Positions 24,984 through 34,412 of a stretch of 64,000 nt of DNA are shown here, piece after piece; within the stretch, counting starts at the first letter, position 1; each line of letters starts with the position of its first letter. Position numbers and translations under genes: made by a program. The notes under the pieces are model-generated. The model saw only the letters and a program-made list of their open reading frames with translations. It was not told the DNA's origin and did no database searches. This DNA comes from Ruminococcus sp. (GTDB taxonomy: Bacteria > Bacillota > Clostridia > Oscillospirales > Ruminococcaceae): NCBI GenBank assembly GCA_015066805.1, contig SVNP01000006.1, forward strand, positions 1 to 64,000, written 5' to 3'.

Positions 24984-27947
24984 ATGAACAAATGGCTTAG
25001 AAAGCTGCTGGGTCTTGCGACAACTTTTTCCATGTCTGCCGCATTGATCCAGGCAATGCCGCTGCCTTCCGCACCGGAAGTTTCTGCGGCCTCCGACTAC
25101 TGGAAGTTCGACTTTGGCGGCGGCGGTACTGCCAGCGGCTACACCGGTGTGACTGCCACCACAGGTTACAGCTCTTCTACCGGCTACGGCTTCAGCTCCG
25201 GTACTGCTGTCAAGGATGTTTCCGCAGCCGGCAGCGGTGCCCTCAGTGATGCTGTGCAGTTCACCAACTCCAGCAATACCGGCTCCTACGGCTTTTGCGC
25301 CGATGTGCCCAACGGTCTGTATCAGGTGACCGTATGGCTGGGCAACACCAACCGTACCAGTGTCGCTGCCGAGGGTATGTACCAGATCATCAACATGACC
25401 GGCAACAACGCTACCGACACCTTCCAGATCCCGATCACCGACGGCCAGCTCAATATCTGCGCCTGTGCAGGTAAGGCAGGTTATGCCTATACCATGTCTG
25501 CTCTGGAGATCAAGCAGATCTCTACCGACACTACCACCAATCCTACCATCTGGATCTGCGGTGACTCCACCGTTTGTAACTACTACCCGCTGGACAGCTC
25601 CGTACAGGCAGGCTGGGGACAGATGCTTCCCTCCGTGCTGGGTGCCGATTCCGGCTGGCAGATCCGCAACATGGCAGCCAGCGGTCAGTATGCCGCAGGA
25701 TTCCTCAACGGCGGCCAGTTTACCGCCATTGAAACCTACGGCAAGCCCGGCGATAAGTACATCATCTCCATCGGTATCAACGATACCAACTACTCCAATG
25801 CCGAGGAATACTACAATGTGGTAACCGATATGTCCAAACGCGCCATGGCCAAGGGAATGGAAGTAATCCTGGTCAAGCAGCAGGGCAGAAACGGTGACGC
25901 ATCCCGTAATCCTCTGCTGACCGGCCGTTGGTTCGGCGGTACACTGGATCAGATCGGCTCGGAGCTGGGCCTGCAGGTGGTTGACCTGTTCAACCTCTGG
26001 CAGAACCACTGCATCAGCATCGGCACCGATGCCACCACCGCCCTCTACATGAGCGGTGATACCCTGCACCCCAACCGTGCGGGTGCAACCGTTCTGGCTC
26101 AGTTGATGGCTTCAGCCGTAAACTTTGATGTGACAGGCCCCTCCTATACCGGCGAGACCTTCACCGATGGCAGCGTGTACATGATCCAGAATGTAAACAG
26201 CGGCCAGTACCTCACCGTAGAAGGCGGCGTAGCTGCTGACAACACCAATGTCTGCCAGAGCGCAGACAGCACCCCCTCCGCAGCCAACCAGTGGAAGTTT
26301 GTGAAATCTGCTGCCGATGGCTACTACTATCTGTACTCCATGCTGGCAGGAGGCGAAAGCTATCTGCTGGATGTTGCCGCAGCAGGCACCGATAACGGTA
26401 CCAACATCGGCATTTTCTCCAACACCAACCACGATGCACAGTTGTTCAAGATCGCAGCAAACGGTGATGGCATCTACCGCATCCACACCAAGGTAACAAA
26501 CGATGCCAGCGTCATCGGCGTGGCAGGCGGTTCCACCGAGGACGGTGCCAATGTACTGGAATGGCAGATCGACAATACTGCCAACCAGAACTGGCGGCTT
26601 ATCGAGGTAAAGGCTGCAACTGCCGCTACCACCTATCTCCATGGTGATATGAACGGCGACGGCATCCTGAGTGCGTCCGATCTGACCATCCTCAAGCGCG
26701 GCATGATCAGCGGCTTTACCGATACAGCCGCAGAGCAGGCTTCCGACCTCAACAGCGATGACAACCTCTCCGTGGCAGATGCTGTGCTGCTGGCAAAGTA
26801 TCTCACCACCGGTGTCTGCGATTTCAGCGACCGTAAATACTACGCCATGAACGGTGTCATCACCAACGGCGTTTGGGAAGATACCAACGCAGGCTTTACT
26901 GCCGATTCCTATGTAAACCTTGCCAATGCTGTGGGCAGCTCCTTGGCATTTACCGTAAATGTAGCAAAGACCGGCAACTATCTCTGCACCTTTAGTGTTG
27001 CAAACGGCTCTGCCAACGACCGCAAAATGATGATCTCCGTCAACGGCCGGACCGATACCTGGCTGCAGAGCTTCCTGACCACCTCCGCATGGACCACATG
27101 GGAAGAACGTGCACTGGTTCTGCCTCTGGCAGCCGGCCTGAACACCATTACCCTGGTTTCCCATACTGCCGAGGGCGGCCCCAACATTGATTTCCTGCGT
27201 ACTACCCTTACCGATGAGCCTGTCGCAGAGCCCTATGATCCCAACTCCGACCCCGACATCATCGTTTCTCAGAATCCTGTTGTGTATATCGCCAGCGATT
27301 CCACCGCACAGAGCTACAAGGCAAGCTATGCACCGCAGCAGGGCTGGGGCTACTATCTTGGCAACTACTTCAGCAGCAATGTGACTGTTTCCAACCACGC
27401 CATTGCAGGCCGCAGCTCCAAGAGCTTCTACGACAACGGCCGTCTGACCACCATTCTGGATGCCATGAAGGAAGGCGACTACCTTATCGTGGACTTCGGC
27501 ATCAACGATGGTGCAGCCTCCCAGGCAGAGCGTTACGCCCCTGTGTGCGGCAATGTAGATAACCCCACCGAAGGCTCCTTTGAGTACTACATGACCTTCT
27601 ACATCAAGGGTGCGCTGGATAAGGGCGCAACCCCCATCCTCATGAGCCCCACGCTTTCCATTAAGAACCAGAGTCAGCCTTTCAAGGTAGGCTACCGCAA
27701 CATTGATTCCGCCTGCCGTATGCTGGCCGCAAAGTACAACATCCCTTACTTTGATCTGGGTCAGGCCATGACCGACCAGTTCAACAATACCGCTTATAAT
27801 ACTGTGTACAGCTACTACATGGGCTCCACCACCGACGGTGGCACGGACTTCACCCACTTTACCGAGACCGGTGCCAATGTGGTGGCACAGATCATTGCAA
27901 ACGGCATTAAGGGTCTGGGCATTCCTCTTTCCAACCAAGTTGCATAA
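24984..27947 (+). CDS. Dual CE12 acetylesterase with CBM13, dockerin and CBM35
   Basis: 987 residues, secreted (signal peptide about 1-35). Order: N-terminal beta-sandwich of rhamnogalacturonan acetylesterase type (DYWKFDFGGGG, to about 175); first SGNH/CE12 domain with ICGDSTVCNYY (Ser about 194), GINDTNYSN and LHPNRAGATVL (catalytic Asp/His region about 360); a ricin-type CBM13 (about 385-547, with MIQNVNSGQYLTVEGG and ANQNWRLIEV); a dockerin in the middle (about 552-615: GDMNGDGILSASDLTILKRG and SDLNSDDNLSVADAVLL); a CBM35-like sandwich (about 617-745); and a second CE12 domain (YIASDSTAQSYKA, FGINDGA, DFTHFTETGA). Predicted to deacetylate pectic rhamnogalacturonan or xylan. Two catalytic copies flanking one dockerin is a layout I associate with ruminococcal cellulosomal esterases. 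Confidence 0.9.
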   Translation: MNKWLRKLLGLATTFSMSAALIQAMPLPSAPEVSAASDYWKFDFGGGGTASGYTGVTATTGYSSSTGYGFSSGTAVKDVSAAGSGALSDAVQFTNSSNTGSYGFCADVPNGLYQVTVWLGNTNRTSVAAEGMYQIINMTGNNATDTFQIPITDGQLNICACAGKAGYAYTMSALEIKQISTDTTTNPTIWICGDSTVCNYYPLDSSVQAGWGQMLPSVLGADSGWQIRNMAASGQYAAGFLNGGQFTAIETYGKPGDKYIISIGINDTNYSNAEEYYNVVTDMSKRAMAKGMEVILVKQQGRNGDASRNPLLTGRWFGGTLDQIGSELGLQVVDLFNLWQNHCISIGTDATTALYMSGDTLHPNRAGATVLAQLMASAVNFDVTGPSYTGETFTDGSVYMIQNVNSGQYLTVEGGVAADNTNVCQSADSTPSAANQWKFVKSAADGYYYLYSMLAGGESYLLDVAAAGTDNGTNIGIFSNTNHDAQLFKIAANGDGIYRIHTKVTNDASVIGVAGGSTEDGANVLEWQIDNTANQNWRLIEVKAATAATTYLHGDMNGDGILSASDLTILKRGMISGFTDTAAEQASDLNSDDNLSVADAVLLAKYLTTGVCDFSDRKYYAMNGVITNGVWEDTNAGFTADSYVNLANAVGSSLAFTVNVAKTGNYLCTFSVANGSANDRKMMISVNGRTDTWLQSFLTTSAWTTWEERALVLPLAAGLNTITLVSHTAEGGPNIDFLRTTLTDEPVAEPYDPNSDPDIIVSQNPVVYIASDSTAQSYKASYAPQQGWGYYLGNYFSSNVTVSNHAIAGRSSKSFYDNGRLTTILDAMKEGDYLIVDFGINDGAASQAERYAPVCGNVDNPTEGSFEYYMTFYIKGALDKGATPILMSPTLSIKNQSQPFKVGYRNIDSACRMLAAKYNIPYFDLGQAMTDQFNNTAYNTVYSYYMGSTTDGGTDFTHFTETGANVVAQIIANGIKGLGIPLSNQVA

Positions 27948-27956
27948 TGCTGCAAA

Positions 27957-27998
27957 CCGCCGCCTGTATCCCCAACGGATGCAGGCGGCTGCTTTTTG
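27957..27998 (+). terminator. Terminator after the CE12 gene
   Basis: GCCGCCTGTATCC pairs with GGATGCAGGCGGC (one mismatch), followed by TGCTTTTTG. Confidence 0.88.
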
Positions 27999-28043
27999 TT
28001 GTGTGAAAGACTGATAAAATTATGGGAAACCACCCGCAAGCCC

Positions 28044-28072
28044 TTGCCAAGAACCCGAAATTGTGCTATAAT
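28044..28072 (+). promoter_or_regulatory. Promoter of the cyclophilin gene
   Basis: TTGCCA (28044-28049), 17-base spacer, TATAAT (28067-28072). Confidence 0.82.
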
Positions 28073-28122
28073 GACTGAAGTATATTGTTTGATCTCGTAA
28101 GAGCTCGGAAAGGAATACGATC

Positions 28123-28746
28123 ATGAAGAAAACCAAAACGATTCTTGCCGCAACACTGGCTTCTGCCATGATGCTTTGCAGCTTTACCGCCTGCGATAAT
28201 AAGGACGATGCAGCCGGTGCAGGCTCCCAGTTCACCATTACCCTGTATCCCGATAAGGCACCCATTACCTGCGAAAACTTTGAAAAGCTGGTCAGCGACG
28301 GCTTCTATGACGGTCTGACCTTCCACCGTGTGGTGGATGATTTTATGGCACAGGGCGGCGATCCTGCCGGCAACGGCACCGGCGGCAGCAAGGAAACCAT
28401 CAAGGGTGAATTTTCTGCCAACGGCGTGCAGAACGACCTTTCCCACACCAGAGGCATCGTTTCCATGGCACGTTCCTCCGCTATGGACAGCGCATCCAGC
28501 CAGTTCTTCATCTGCTACACCGACTGTACTTTCCTGGACGGCAGTTATGCCGCCTTCGGTGAGGTCACTGAGGGTATGGAGGTCGTAGACAGCTTCCTGA
28601 AGGTAGAGCGTACCGTAGGCGGCGACCGTGCCATCTCCGCCCCTGTTTCTCCCATCGTCATTGATACCGCAGTGATGCTTGAGGATGATGCCAGCGGCAA
28701 TCCCAGAGTACAGTTTACCATGAAAGAGATCCCCATCGCAGATTGA
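28123..28746 (+). CDS. Cyclophilin-type peptidyl-prolyl isomerase, lipoprotein
   Basis: 207 residues. Lipoprotein signal with FTAC lipobox (Cys about 25), a short linker, then a cyclophilin domain: TLYPDKAPITCENFEKL, FYDGLTFHRVVDDFMAQGGD with the catalytic Arg, GIVSMARSSAMDSASSQFF and FGEVTEGMEVVDS. The compact loops are those of bacterial cyclophilins. Likely folds exported proteins on the outer face of the membrane; the neighbouring HtrA protease and secreted enzymes fit a surface quality-control role (inference). Confidence 0.95.
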   Translation: MKKTKTILAATLASAMMLCSFTACDNKDDAAGAGSQFTITLYPDKAPITCENFEKLVSDGFYDGLTFHRVVDDFMAQGGDPAGNGTGGSKETIKGEFSANGVQNDLSHTRGIVSMARSSAMDSASSQFFICYTDCTFLDGSYAAFGEVTEGMEVVDSFLKVERTVGGDRAISAPVSPIVIDTAVMLEDDASGNPRVQFTMKEIPIAD

Positions 28747-28756
28747 TCACATCAAC

Positions 28757-28793
28757 AAAACCGCACCCGATGTCTTATCGGGTGCGGTTTTTG
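28757..28793 (+). terminator. Bidirectional terminator between the cyclophilin and HtrA genes
   Basis: ACCGCACCCGAT pairs with ATCGGGTGCGGT with A4 before and T5 after, so it can stop both converging transcripts. Confidence 0.92.
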
Positions 28794-28809
28794 ATTGCAT
28801 ATAGGGGGG

Positions 28810-30297
28810 TCAGGGCATCTCCGGAACCTTTTCCTGCAGCGTCACAGCAAATTCACGGTCGTTGCCGCTGCGCACCACGGTGATGGTAATGGTGTCCCCT
28901 GCGGCATAATTATTTTTAGCAGCGTTCAGCTCCGCATAGGTATCCACGCTTTCACCGTTAATGGCAATGATCACATCGCCCTTGCGGATGCCTGCCAGTT
29001 CGGCAGCACCGCCCTTTACGACCTCGGTCACATAAATGCCCAAAGGCAGATCGTATGCCTGCGACATATACTCGGTCACATCACGGCCGCTGATGCCGAT
29101 GAGGGGCTTGCCTCGCACATAACCGAAGTTGATCAGGTCGTCGATCACATTGCGGGCATGAGCCATGGGAATGGCAAAACCAAGGCCTTCCACCGTTGCG
29201 GCAGAGCTGCCGTAGCTGCTGCTCATTTTGGCGGAGTTGATGCCGATGACCTGTCCGTAGGCGTTGATCAGGGGGCCGCCCGAGTTGCCGTTGTTAATGG
29301 CAGCATCGGTCTGAATGAGCCGCATGGGTGATTCGTTGATGGTCACCTCACGGTTCAAAGCGGAAACAATGCCTGTGGTCACAGAGCCAAACAGCTCCAG
29401 ACCCAGGGGGTTGCCAATGGCGATCACAGCCTCACCGACCCGCAGTGCATCGCTGTCACCAAACTCTGCGGCAATCAGCCGACGGTCGGTATCCAGCTTC
29501 AGCACGGCAATATCCTCCTCGGTATCATAGCCTACAATGGTAGCTGCGATCTGTGTTTCGCCGTCATAATACTCGGGGTTCAGCGTGATCTGCACTTCCT
29601 TGGCCTTGCCGCCGTAGGCAGCCTGATAGATCACATGAGCATTGGTGATCACATAACCCTCGGCACTCATAATAATGCCGGTGCCGGTGGAGGGGGCAGA
29701 TTCTTCGTAGGTACCACCGCCGAAGCCCCACATATCCGTGACCTGCTCCTGCCACACAAAAATAGATGTGATGCCTACCGTTGCGGGAGAAACCTTATCT
29801 ACAATATCGGGAATGGACATCGCATTTTCGGGTGCTGCCATCTGGTACCAGTCCACGCTGCTGTGCAAAACATCCGCAGCAGAGCTTTCTTCCGTTACGC
29901 TGTTCTCCTTGGAAGATTCTTCTGCCTTTGAGCTGCCCAACTGGGCGGTAGGCTCATTGACAAAGCTGTCGTCCCTGCCAAAAAAACGCTGCAGCGATTC
30001 GTTTTCCGCCACAAAACGGTATGCCTGTACCGATCCCACAGAAACCAGCACCAGTCCCGCCACAATACCCAGCACCTTCAGGCCGGTGTGAGAGGATTTC
30101 TTTTTCGGGGGCTGCGGTGCAGGTGCCTGACAGACAGGCTCCCGCTGCATGGGCGGTACACCGCCGTTGCTGCGGGGAGAATAATAGCTGCCCGTTATGG
30201 GAGCACCCTGTGGCGGTGCGGATTGTGTCTCTGCCGGCGAAGGAGCATTGTTCTCTGCACCGTTATGCATCATATCCTGTTCGTTTTCGTTGAACAT
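28810..30297 (-). CDS. HtrA/DegP-type serine protease with PDZ domain
   Basis: 495 residues. A Pro/Gln-rich cytoplasmic N-terminus (to about 66), one membrane helix (about 72-92), a Ser/Glu linker, a trypsin-like domain with the triad His221 (ITNAHVI), Asp262 (EEDIAVLKLD) and Ser339 (NNGNSGGPLI), and one PDZ domain (about 385-490, GIYVTEVVKGGAAELAGIRKG). Membrane-anchored surface protease degrading misfolded exported proteins. GAAAGAGGTG precedes the ATG; a minus-strand TATAAT at 30379-30374 is a likely -10 box. Confidence 0.95.
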   Translation of the reverse strand: MFNENEQDMMHNGAENNAPSPAETQSAPPQGAPITGSYYSPRSNGGVPPMQREPVCQAPAPQPPKKKSSHTGLKVLGIVAGLVLVSVGSVQAYRFVAENESLQRFFGRDDSFVNEPTAQLGSSKAEESSKENSVTEESSAADVLHSSVDWYQMAAPENAMSIPDIVDKVSPATVGITSIFVWQEQVTDMWGFGGGTYEESAPSTGTGIIMSAEGYVITNAHVIYQAAYGGKAKEVQITLNPEYYDGETQIAATIVGYDTEEDIAVLKLDTDRRLIAAEFGDSDALRVGEAVIAIGNPLGLELFGSVTTGIVSALNREVTINESPMRLIQTDAAINNGNSGGPLINAYGQVIGINSAKMSSSYGSSAATVEGLGFAIPMAHARNVIDDLINFGYVRGKPLIGISGRDVTEYMSQAYDLPLGIYVTEVVKGGAAELAGIRKGDVIIAINGESVDTYAELNAAKNNYAAGDTITITVVRSGNDREFAVTLQEKVPEMP

Positions 30298-30485
30298 GAC
30301 GTAACACCTCTTTCTTGTTCCCGATGCAGTTTGCTCTCATGGCAGAATGTCTGCATCACCATCTCTGATATCCATTATACCCATCAATGTGAAAACCATA
30401 TGATAAAATGAAAAAAGCCGCAACAAATCCTCAAAGAAAAAAGCACCTCTGTCTGCATCTGCTTTCTCCGCAGCAGAATCTTTCA

Positions 30486-30514
30486 TTGACAAACACCGGA
30501 AATCATGTTATACT
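30486..30514 (+). promoter_or_regulatory. Promoter of the GH5 gene
   Basis: TTGACA (30486-30491), 17-base spacer, TATACT (30509-30514). Confidence 0.9.
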
Positions 30515-30549
30515 GATTGTTGTACCATTATCTGAAGGAGGAGTACCCA

Positions 30550-31800
30550 ATGAAAAAAACCCTTTCCCTGCTGTGCGCCGCAGTGCTCACACTGGCTGCC
30601 TGTACCGGCTGCAACAAAGATAACAGCAGCTCCGCAGGCTCCGTGGATTCCCAGACCGTGGAGATCAGCATTCCCGACAACATTCTGGGAGATCCCCAGA
30701 TCAGCGTGCCCGAATTTACCGTGGACAAGTACCCCCTGCCCGAAAACGAAGCCATGCAGTTCGTGGAGGACATGAAGCTGGGCTGGAATCTGGGCAATAC
30801 CTTTGATGCCTCCAACTGCAACGTGACCGATGAGCTGGACTACGAAAAGGCATGGTGCGGCACCATCACCAAGCCCGAAACCATTGCCGCCATCAAGGCA
30901 GCAGGCTTTGAAACCATCCGCATTCCCGTTTCATGGCACAACCATGTGGATGAAAACTTCCAGATCTCCGAGCCTTGGATGAACCGTGTGAAAGAAGTCG
31001 TGGACTGGGCACTGGCCTGTGATCTCAAGGTCATCGTCAACACCCACCATGATGTGGATGTGAAGTATTACTACCCCGATTCCGCCCACCTGGAAAGCTC
31101 CAAAAAGTACCTGACCGCTGTCTGGGCACAGATGGCGGAGACCTTTAAGGATTATGACAACGATCTGATCCTGGAATCCCTGAACGAGCCCAGACTCATC
31201 GGCACCAACTATGAGTGGTGGTTTGATAAGAACAGTGCAGAATGTCAGGATTCCATCAACTGCATCAATACCCTCAACCAGATCTTCGTGGATACCGTTC
31301 GTGCCAGCGGCGGCAATAACGCAACCCGCTTCCTGATGATCCCCGGCTACTGCGCTTCGGTAGACGGTGCCTGCAATGATTTCTTCAAGCTGCCCACCGA
31401 TACCGTCGCCAACCGCATGATCCTGTCCATTCACGCCTATACCCCCTACAACTTCGCCCTGAATAAGCTGGGCACCTCCGAGTTCTCCGTAAATACCGAG
31501 CTGAACCGCAAAGAGATCATCGACTTTATGGACAGACTGTACGCCAAGTTCACCGCCAACGGTGTGCCTGTGTTCATCGGCGAGTTTGGTGCCATGAACA
31601 AGGACAACGAGCAGGCTCGTGTGGAGTTTTCCGCCTTTTATGTAGCAACTGCCCGTGCCAGAGGCATCTCCTGCTGCTGGTGGGATAACAACGCCTTTAC
31701 CGGCAGCGGCGAAAACTTCGGTCTGCTGCTGCGTTCCGCATCTACCTTTACTTATCCCAAGATCGTAAAGGCTCTGGTAGAGTACGCTGCTGCGGAATAA
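30550..31800 (+). CDS. GH5 family endoglucanase, lipoprotein
   Basis: 416 residues. Lipobox in LAACTGC (Cys about 18-21), a 50-residue linker, then a complete GH5 TIM barrel: MKLGWNLGNTFDA, IRIPVSWHNHVDE, VNTHHDVD, LILESLNEPR (acid/base Glu about 211), LSIHAYTPYNFA, FIGEFGAMN (nucleophile Glu about 344) and CCWWDNNAF. Unlike the GH74 and CE12 enzymes it has no dockerin: it should sit directly on the cell membrane, perhaps trimming cello-oligosaccharides before uptake. ATG 30550 follows GAAGGAGGAG. Confidence 0.94.
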   Translation: MKKTLSLLCAAVLTLAACTGCNKDNSSSAGSVDSQTVEISIPDNILGDPQISVPEFTVDKYPLPENEAMQFVEDMKLGWNLGNTFDASNCNVTDELDYEKAWCGTITKPETIAAIKAAGFETIRIPVSWHNHVDENFQISEPWMNRVKEVVDWALACDLKVIVNTHHDVDVKYYYPDSAHLESSKKYLTAVWAQMAETFKDYDNDLILESLNEPRLIGTNYEWWFDKNSAECQDSINCINTLNQIFVDTVRASGGNNATRFLMIPGYCASVDGACNDFFKLPTDTVANRMILSIHAYTPYNFALNKLGTSEFSVNTELNRKEIIDFMDRLYAKFTANGVPVFIGEFGAMNKDNEQARVEFSAFYVATARARGISCCWWDNNAFTGSGENFGLLLRSASTFTYPKIVKALVEYAAAE

Positions 31801-31821
31801 GCCGTGAAAAGGAGCCATCCT

Positions 31822-32385
31822 ATGAAAATACGTTGCCGTTTTCTGTCCCTGATGCTGATGTGTGCTCTGTGCTGCTGCGGAATCACAGGCTGTAAGACGG
31901 AAGAATCCTCGGTTACAGGTGATTCTCTTCATCGTGTGGATACAACAACATCATCTGTCCACACGACCATACAGACGACAACGACCACAACCACAACTGC
32001 CACTACCGCAGAATCCACCGAAGCCACACAGACCACGACAGATACAACAGCTTCTTCCGAGTCATTGGCTGCTGCCAGCAAATTTGTCGGTGCATGGAGC
32101 TGTACAGGTGTGGAGCAGAACGGTGTGCCAATGACCCTTGAGAAATGCTTTGACGTTGAGGATGAGATATCCATTGAGGTGTCTATTGATCTGGACATAT
32201 ACGCAGACGGCACCTTTGCCATCACCCTCTCGTTGGATAACACCCCTGTGTATGGCACATGGTCAGATGCGGAGCATCCTGCCGTATTTACTGCTATGGA
32301 CTACCCCATTTTCGGTGTTCTTACCAATGATGGCTTAACCCTCTATGAAGACGATGAAAAGATGTTTTTTATAAAACAAGAATAA
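31822..32385 (+). CDS. Small lipoprotein with Thr-rich linker and lipocalin-like domain
   Basis: 187 residues: signal peptide with lipobox ITGC, then about 50 residues very rich in Thr (TTTTTTTATTAES-like linker, as in surface glycoproteins), then a compact beta domain of about 95 residues starting SKFVGAWSCTGVEQNG. The latter resembles the small lipocalin-like or META-like domains that measure a 'difference from reference' fold in Clostridia; function unknown. ATG 31822 has AAAAGGAG; a GTG at 31804 precedes the RBS. It lies 21 bases after the GH5 gene and shares its terminator, so the two are probably co-expressed. Confidence 0.8.
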   Translation: MKIRCRFLSLMLMCALCCCGITGCKTEESSVTGDSLHRVDTTTSSVHTTIQTTTTTTTTATTAESTEATQTTTDTTASSESLAAASKFVGAWSCTGVEQNGVPMTLEKCFDVEDEISIEVSIDLDIYADGTFAITLSLDNTPVYGTWSDAEHPAVFTAMDYPIFGVLTNDGLTLYEDDEKMFFIKQE

Positions 32386-32392
32386 CATCCCC

Positions 32393-32428
32393 ACAGGCTG
32401 CGGAAGTGGATTTCGCAGCCTGTTTTTT
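32393..32428 (+). terminator. Terminator after the GH5-lipoprotein pair
   Basis: ACAGGCTGCG pairs with CGCAGCCTGT, followed by T-run. Confidence 0.9.
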
Positions 32429-32445
32429 CGGAAAGGAGATCGCTC

Positions 32446-34044
32446 ATGCTCCGTATCACCAATCTAAAGCTGCCGCTTTCCTATACCGAGGCTATGCTGC
32501 ATCAGGCGGCAGCCGATGCGCTGCGGGTACCTGTATCCGCATTGCGACAGGTAACCCTTGCCAGACGTGCCGTAGATGCCCGCAAGGAGGTCTGCTTTAT
32601 CATCACTGCAGATGTGACCCTTGCAGATGAAAAAAAAGTGCTTTCCGCCCTGCAGCGCAAGGGCAAAGGGAAAAACATCACGGCAGTACAGCCCTTTTGT
32701 ATGCCTGTATACGCCCCCACCGTGCGGAAGCTCCGACCGGTGGTCATTGGCTGCGGCCCTGCCGGATTATTCGCCGCATGGGTGTTGGCACAGGCAGGCA
32801 CCGCACCCATTCTGCTGGAACGGGGACAGGATGTACCATCCCGTATGGCTGCGTTGGAGCGATATCACGCCACAGGTGTGCTTGACCCCGAATGCAATCT
32901 GCAGTTCGGAGAAGGCGGTGCAGGTACTTTCTCCGATGGCAAGCTGAATACCGGCACCAAGGATCCCCGTATCCGCCTGGTACTGCAAACCTTTGCGGAA
33001 TGCGGTGCACCCGAGGAAATTCTATGGCAGGCAAAGCCCCATATCGGCACCGATCGTCTGGCTGTTTGTATTCCAACGCTGCGAAAAAAAATCGAAGCAT
33101 GGGGTGGTGAGGTTCGTTTTGGTGCAAAATGCACAGCTCTGCACACAGAAAAAGGCAGCATCCGCGGTGTTGCATATGAGCAAAACGGCGTTTCGCATTT
33201 TCTGGAGACCGACAGCGTGATCCTTGCCATTGGTCACAGCGCAAGGGATCTGTTTGCCACGCTCCATGCCATGGGGCTGCCCATGGAACAGAAAGCCTTT
33301 TCTCTGGGTGTCCGCATTGAGCATTTGCAGGCGGATATAGACCGCATCTGCTACGGCAAAGCCGCAGGACATCCTGCGCTGGGAGCTGCCAGCTATAAGC
33401 TGGCGGTGCATCTGCCAAACGGCAGAGGTGTGTATTCGTTCTGTATGTGCCCCGGCGGATCGGTTATGGCGGCCGCCTCGGAGCCTGATACGGTAGTCAC
33501 CAACGGCATGAGCCGTTTTGCCCGTGATGCACGCAACGCCAACAGCGCACTGCTGGTAGGCATCACTCCCGGGGATTTTGGTGACGATTCTCCGCTGGCA
33601 GGCATTGCACTGCAACGAAAAATCGAACAGGCAGCATACAAGGCAGGTGGCTGCAACGGTGCGGCACCTGTGATTCTGGCAGAGGATCTGGTGCAGCGCA
33701 GAGTATCCACAGGCTTTGGCAGAATCATGCCCAGCTATCCCATGGGAACCAAATTTGCCCCCTTGGAGGAAACATTGCCCGCTTTCATCTGCGATGCGCT
33801 GCGGGAGGCTTTGCCTTTGCTGGATCGGCAGCTTCATGGGTTTTATCAGCCCGATGCCGTGCTGACTGCCCCCGAAACCCGCAGTTCTTCTCCCGTAAGA
33901 TTGCTCCGCAGCCCTGAAACACTGGAATCCATTGGCGTAAAGGGTCTGTACCCCTGCGGCGAAGGTGCCGGCTATGCAGGCGGCATCGTATCCGCTGCCG
34001 TAGATGGCATCCGCTGTGCAGAGATGCTGCTGGCACGCAGCTAA
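32446..34044 (+). CDS. Uncharacterised FAD-dependent oxidoreductase (COG2509 type)
   Basis: 532 residues. An about 90-residue N-terminal domain (LRITNLKLPLSY...), then a dinucleotide-binding motif VVIGCGPAGLFAAWVLAQAG, ILLERGQDV, and the family hallmark NLQFGEGGAGTFSDGKLNT. Later VILAIGHSARDLF and the C-terminal FAD block GLYPCGEGAGYAGGIVSAA. Length and motifs match the widespread COG2509 FAD-dependent dehydrogenases, whose substrate is unknown. AAAGGAG precedes the ATG. The 3' end overlaps the convergent DUF4363 gene by 4 bases. Confidence 0.92.
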   Translation: MLRITNLKLPLSYTEAMLHQAAADALRVPVSALRQVTLARRAVDARKEVCFIITADVTLADEKKVLSALQRKGKGKNITAVQPFCMPVYAPTVRKLRPVVIGCGPAGLFAAWVLAQAGTAPILLERGQDVPSRMAALERYHATGVLDPECNLQFGEGGAGTFSDGKLNTGTKDPRIRLVLQTFAECGAPEEILWQAKPHIGTDRLAVCIPTLRKKIEAWGGEVRFGAKCTALHTEKGSIRGVAYEQNGVSHFLETDSVILAIGHSARDLFATLHAMGLPMEQKAFSLGVRIEHLQADIDRICYGKAAGHPALGAASYKLAVHLPNGRGVYSFCMCPGGSVMAAASEPDTVVTNGMSRFARDARNANSALLVGITPGDFGDDSPLAGIALQRKIEQAAYKAGGCNGAAPVILAEDLVQRRVSTGFGRIMPSYPMGTKFAPLEETLPAFICDALREALPLLDRQLHGFYQPDAVLTAPETRSSSPVRLLRSPETLESIGVKGLYPCGEGAGYAGGIVSAAVDGIRCAEMLLARS

Positions 34045-34412
34045 TACTGCTCCCCCACCCAGCACAGCATCGCCCGCAAGGCGGCACATTCCGAGGCAAG
34101 CTCGTCATTTTTTGCCTGTGCCAAAGGCTGCAGCTTGGCGAAGCCCGTATTCAGCTCCGCCACAGATTGCCTTGGCACAAAAAGCTGCAGCCATCTGCGG
34201 CTTTGTTCCCACTGTTCCAATGCCGCATCTACCGCAGATGCGGCACTTTTCATGTCCGCTTCCTCAGAAAAAACCATTATCCTCGCCAGCTTCCGATCCA
34301 TTTCCGTGCAGTGATACTCTACCGTAAGCATAGAGGTCGCAATAAGCAGCACTACCATGCAAAGCAAGAGCATCCCTGTTTGCAAATGACTGCTTGGCCG
34401 TTTCATTTTCAT
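34041..34412 (-). CDS. DUF4363 membrane protein
   Basis: 123 residues: basic N-terminus, one membrane helix (about 12-32), then a helical domain (HCTEMDRKLARIMVFSEEAD...WEQSRRWLQLFVPR) typical of DUF4363. Its ATG overlaps the TGA of the upstream YetF-like gene, the usual arrangement of this pair. The ATG at 34412 is preferred (GGAGGG at good spacing) over an earlier in-frame start. Role unknown, often linked to sporulating Clostridia. Confidence 0.85.
   Translation of the reverse strand: MKMKRPSSHLQTGMLLLCMVVLLIATSMLTVEYHCTEMDRKLARIMVFSEEADMKSAASAVDAALEQWEQSRRWLQLFVPRQSVAELNTGFAKLQPLAQAKNDELASECAALRAMLCWVGEQY

Noticed and set aside
26112-27938. 608-codon minus-strand open frame inside the CE12 gene
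   Set aside because: Antisense shadow of the high-GC CE12-dockerin coding sequence; no promoter, RBS or motif.
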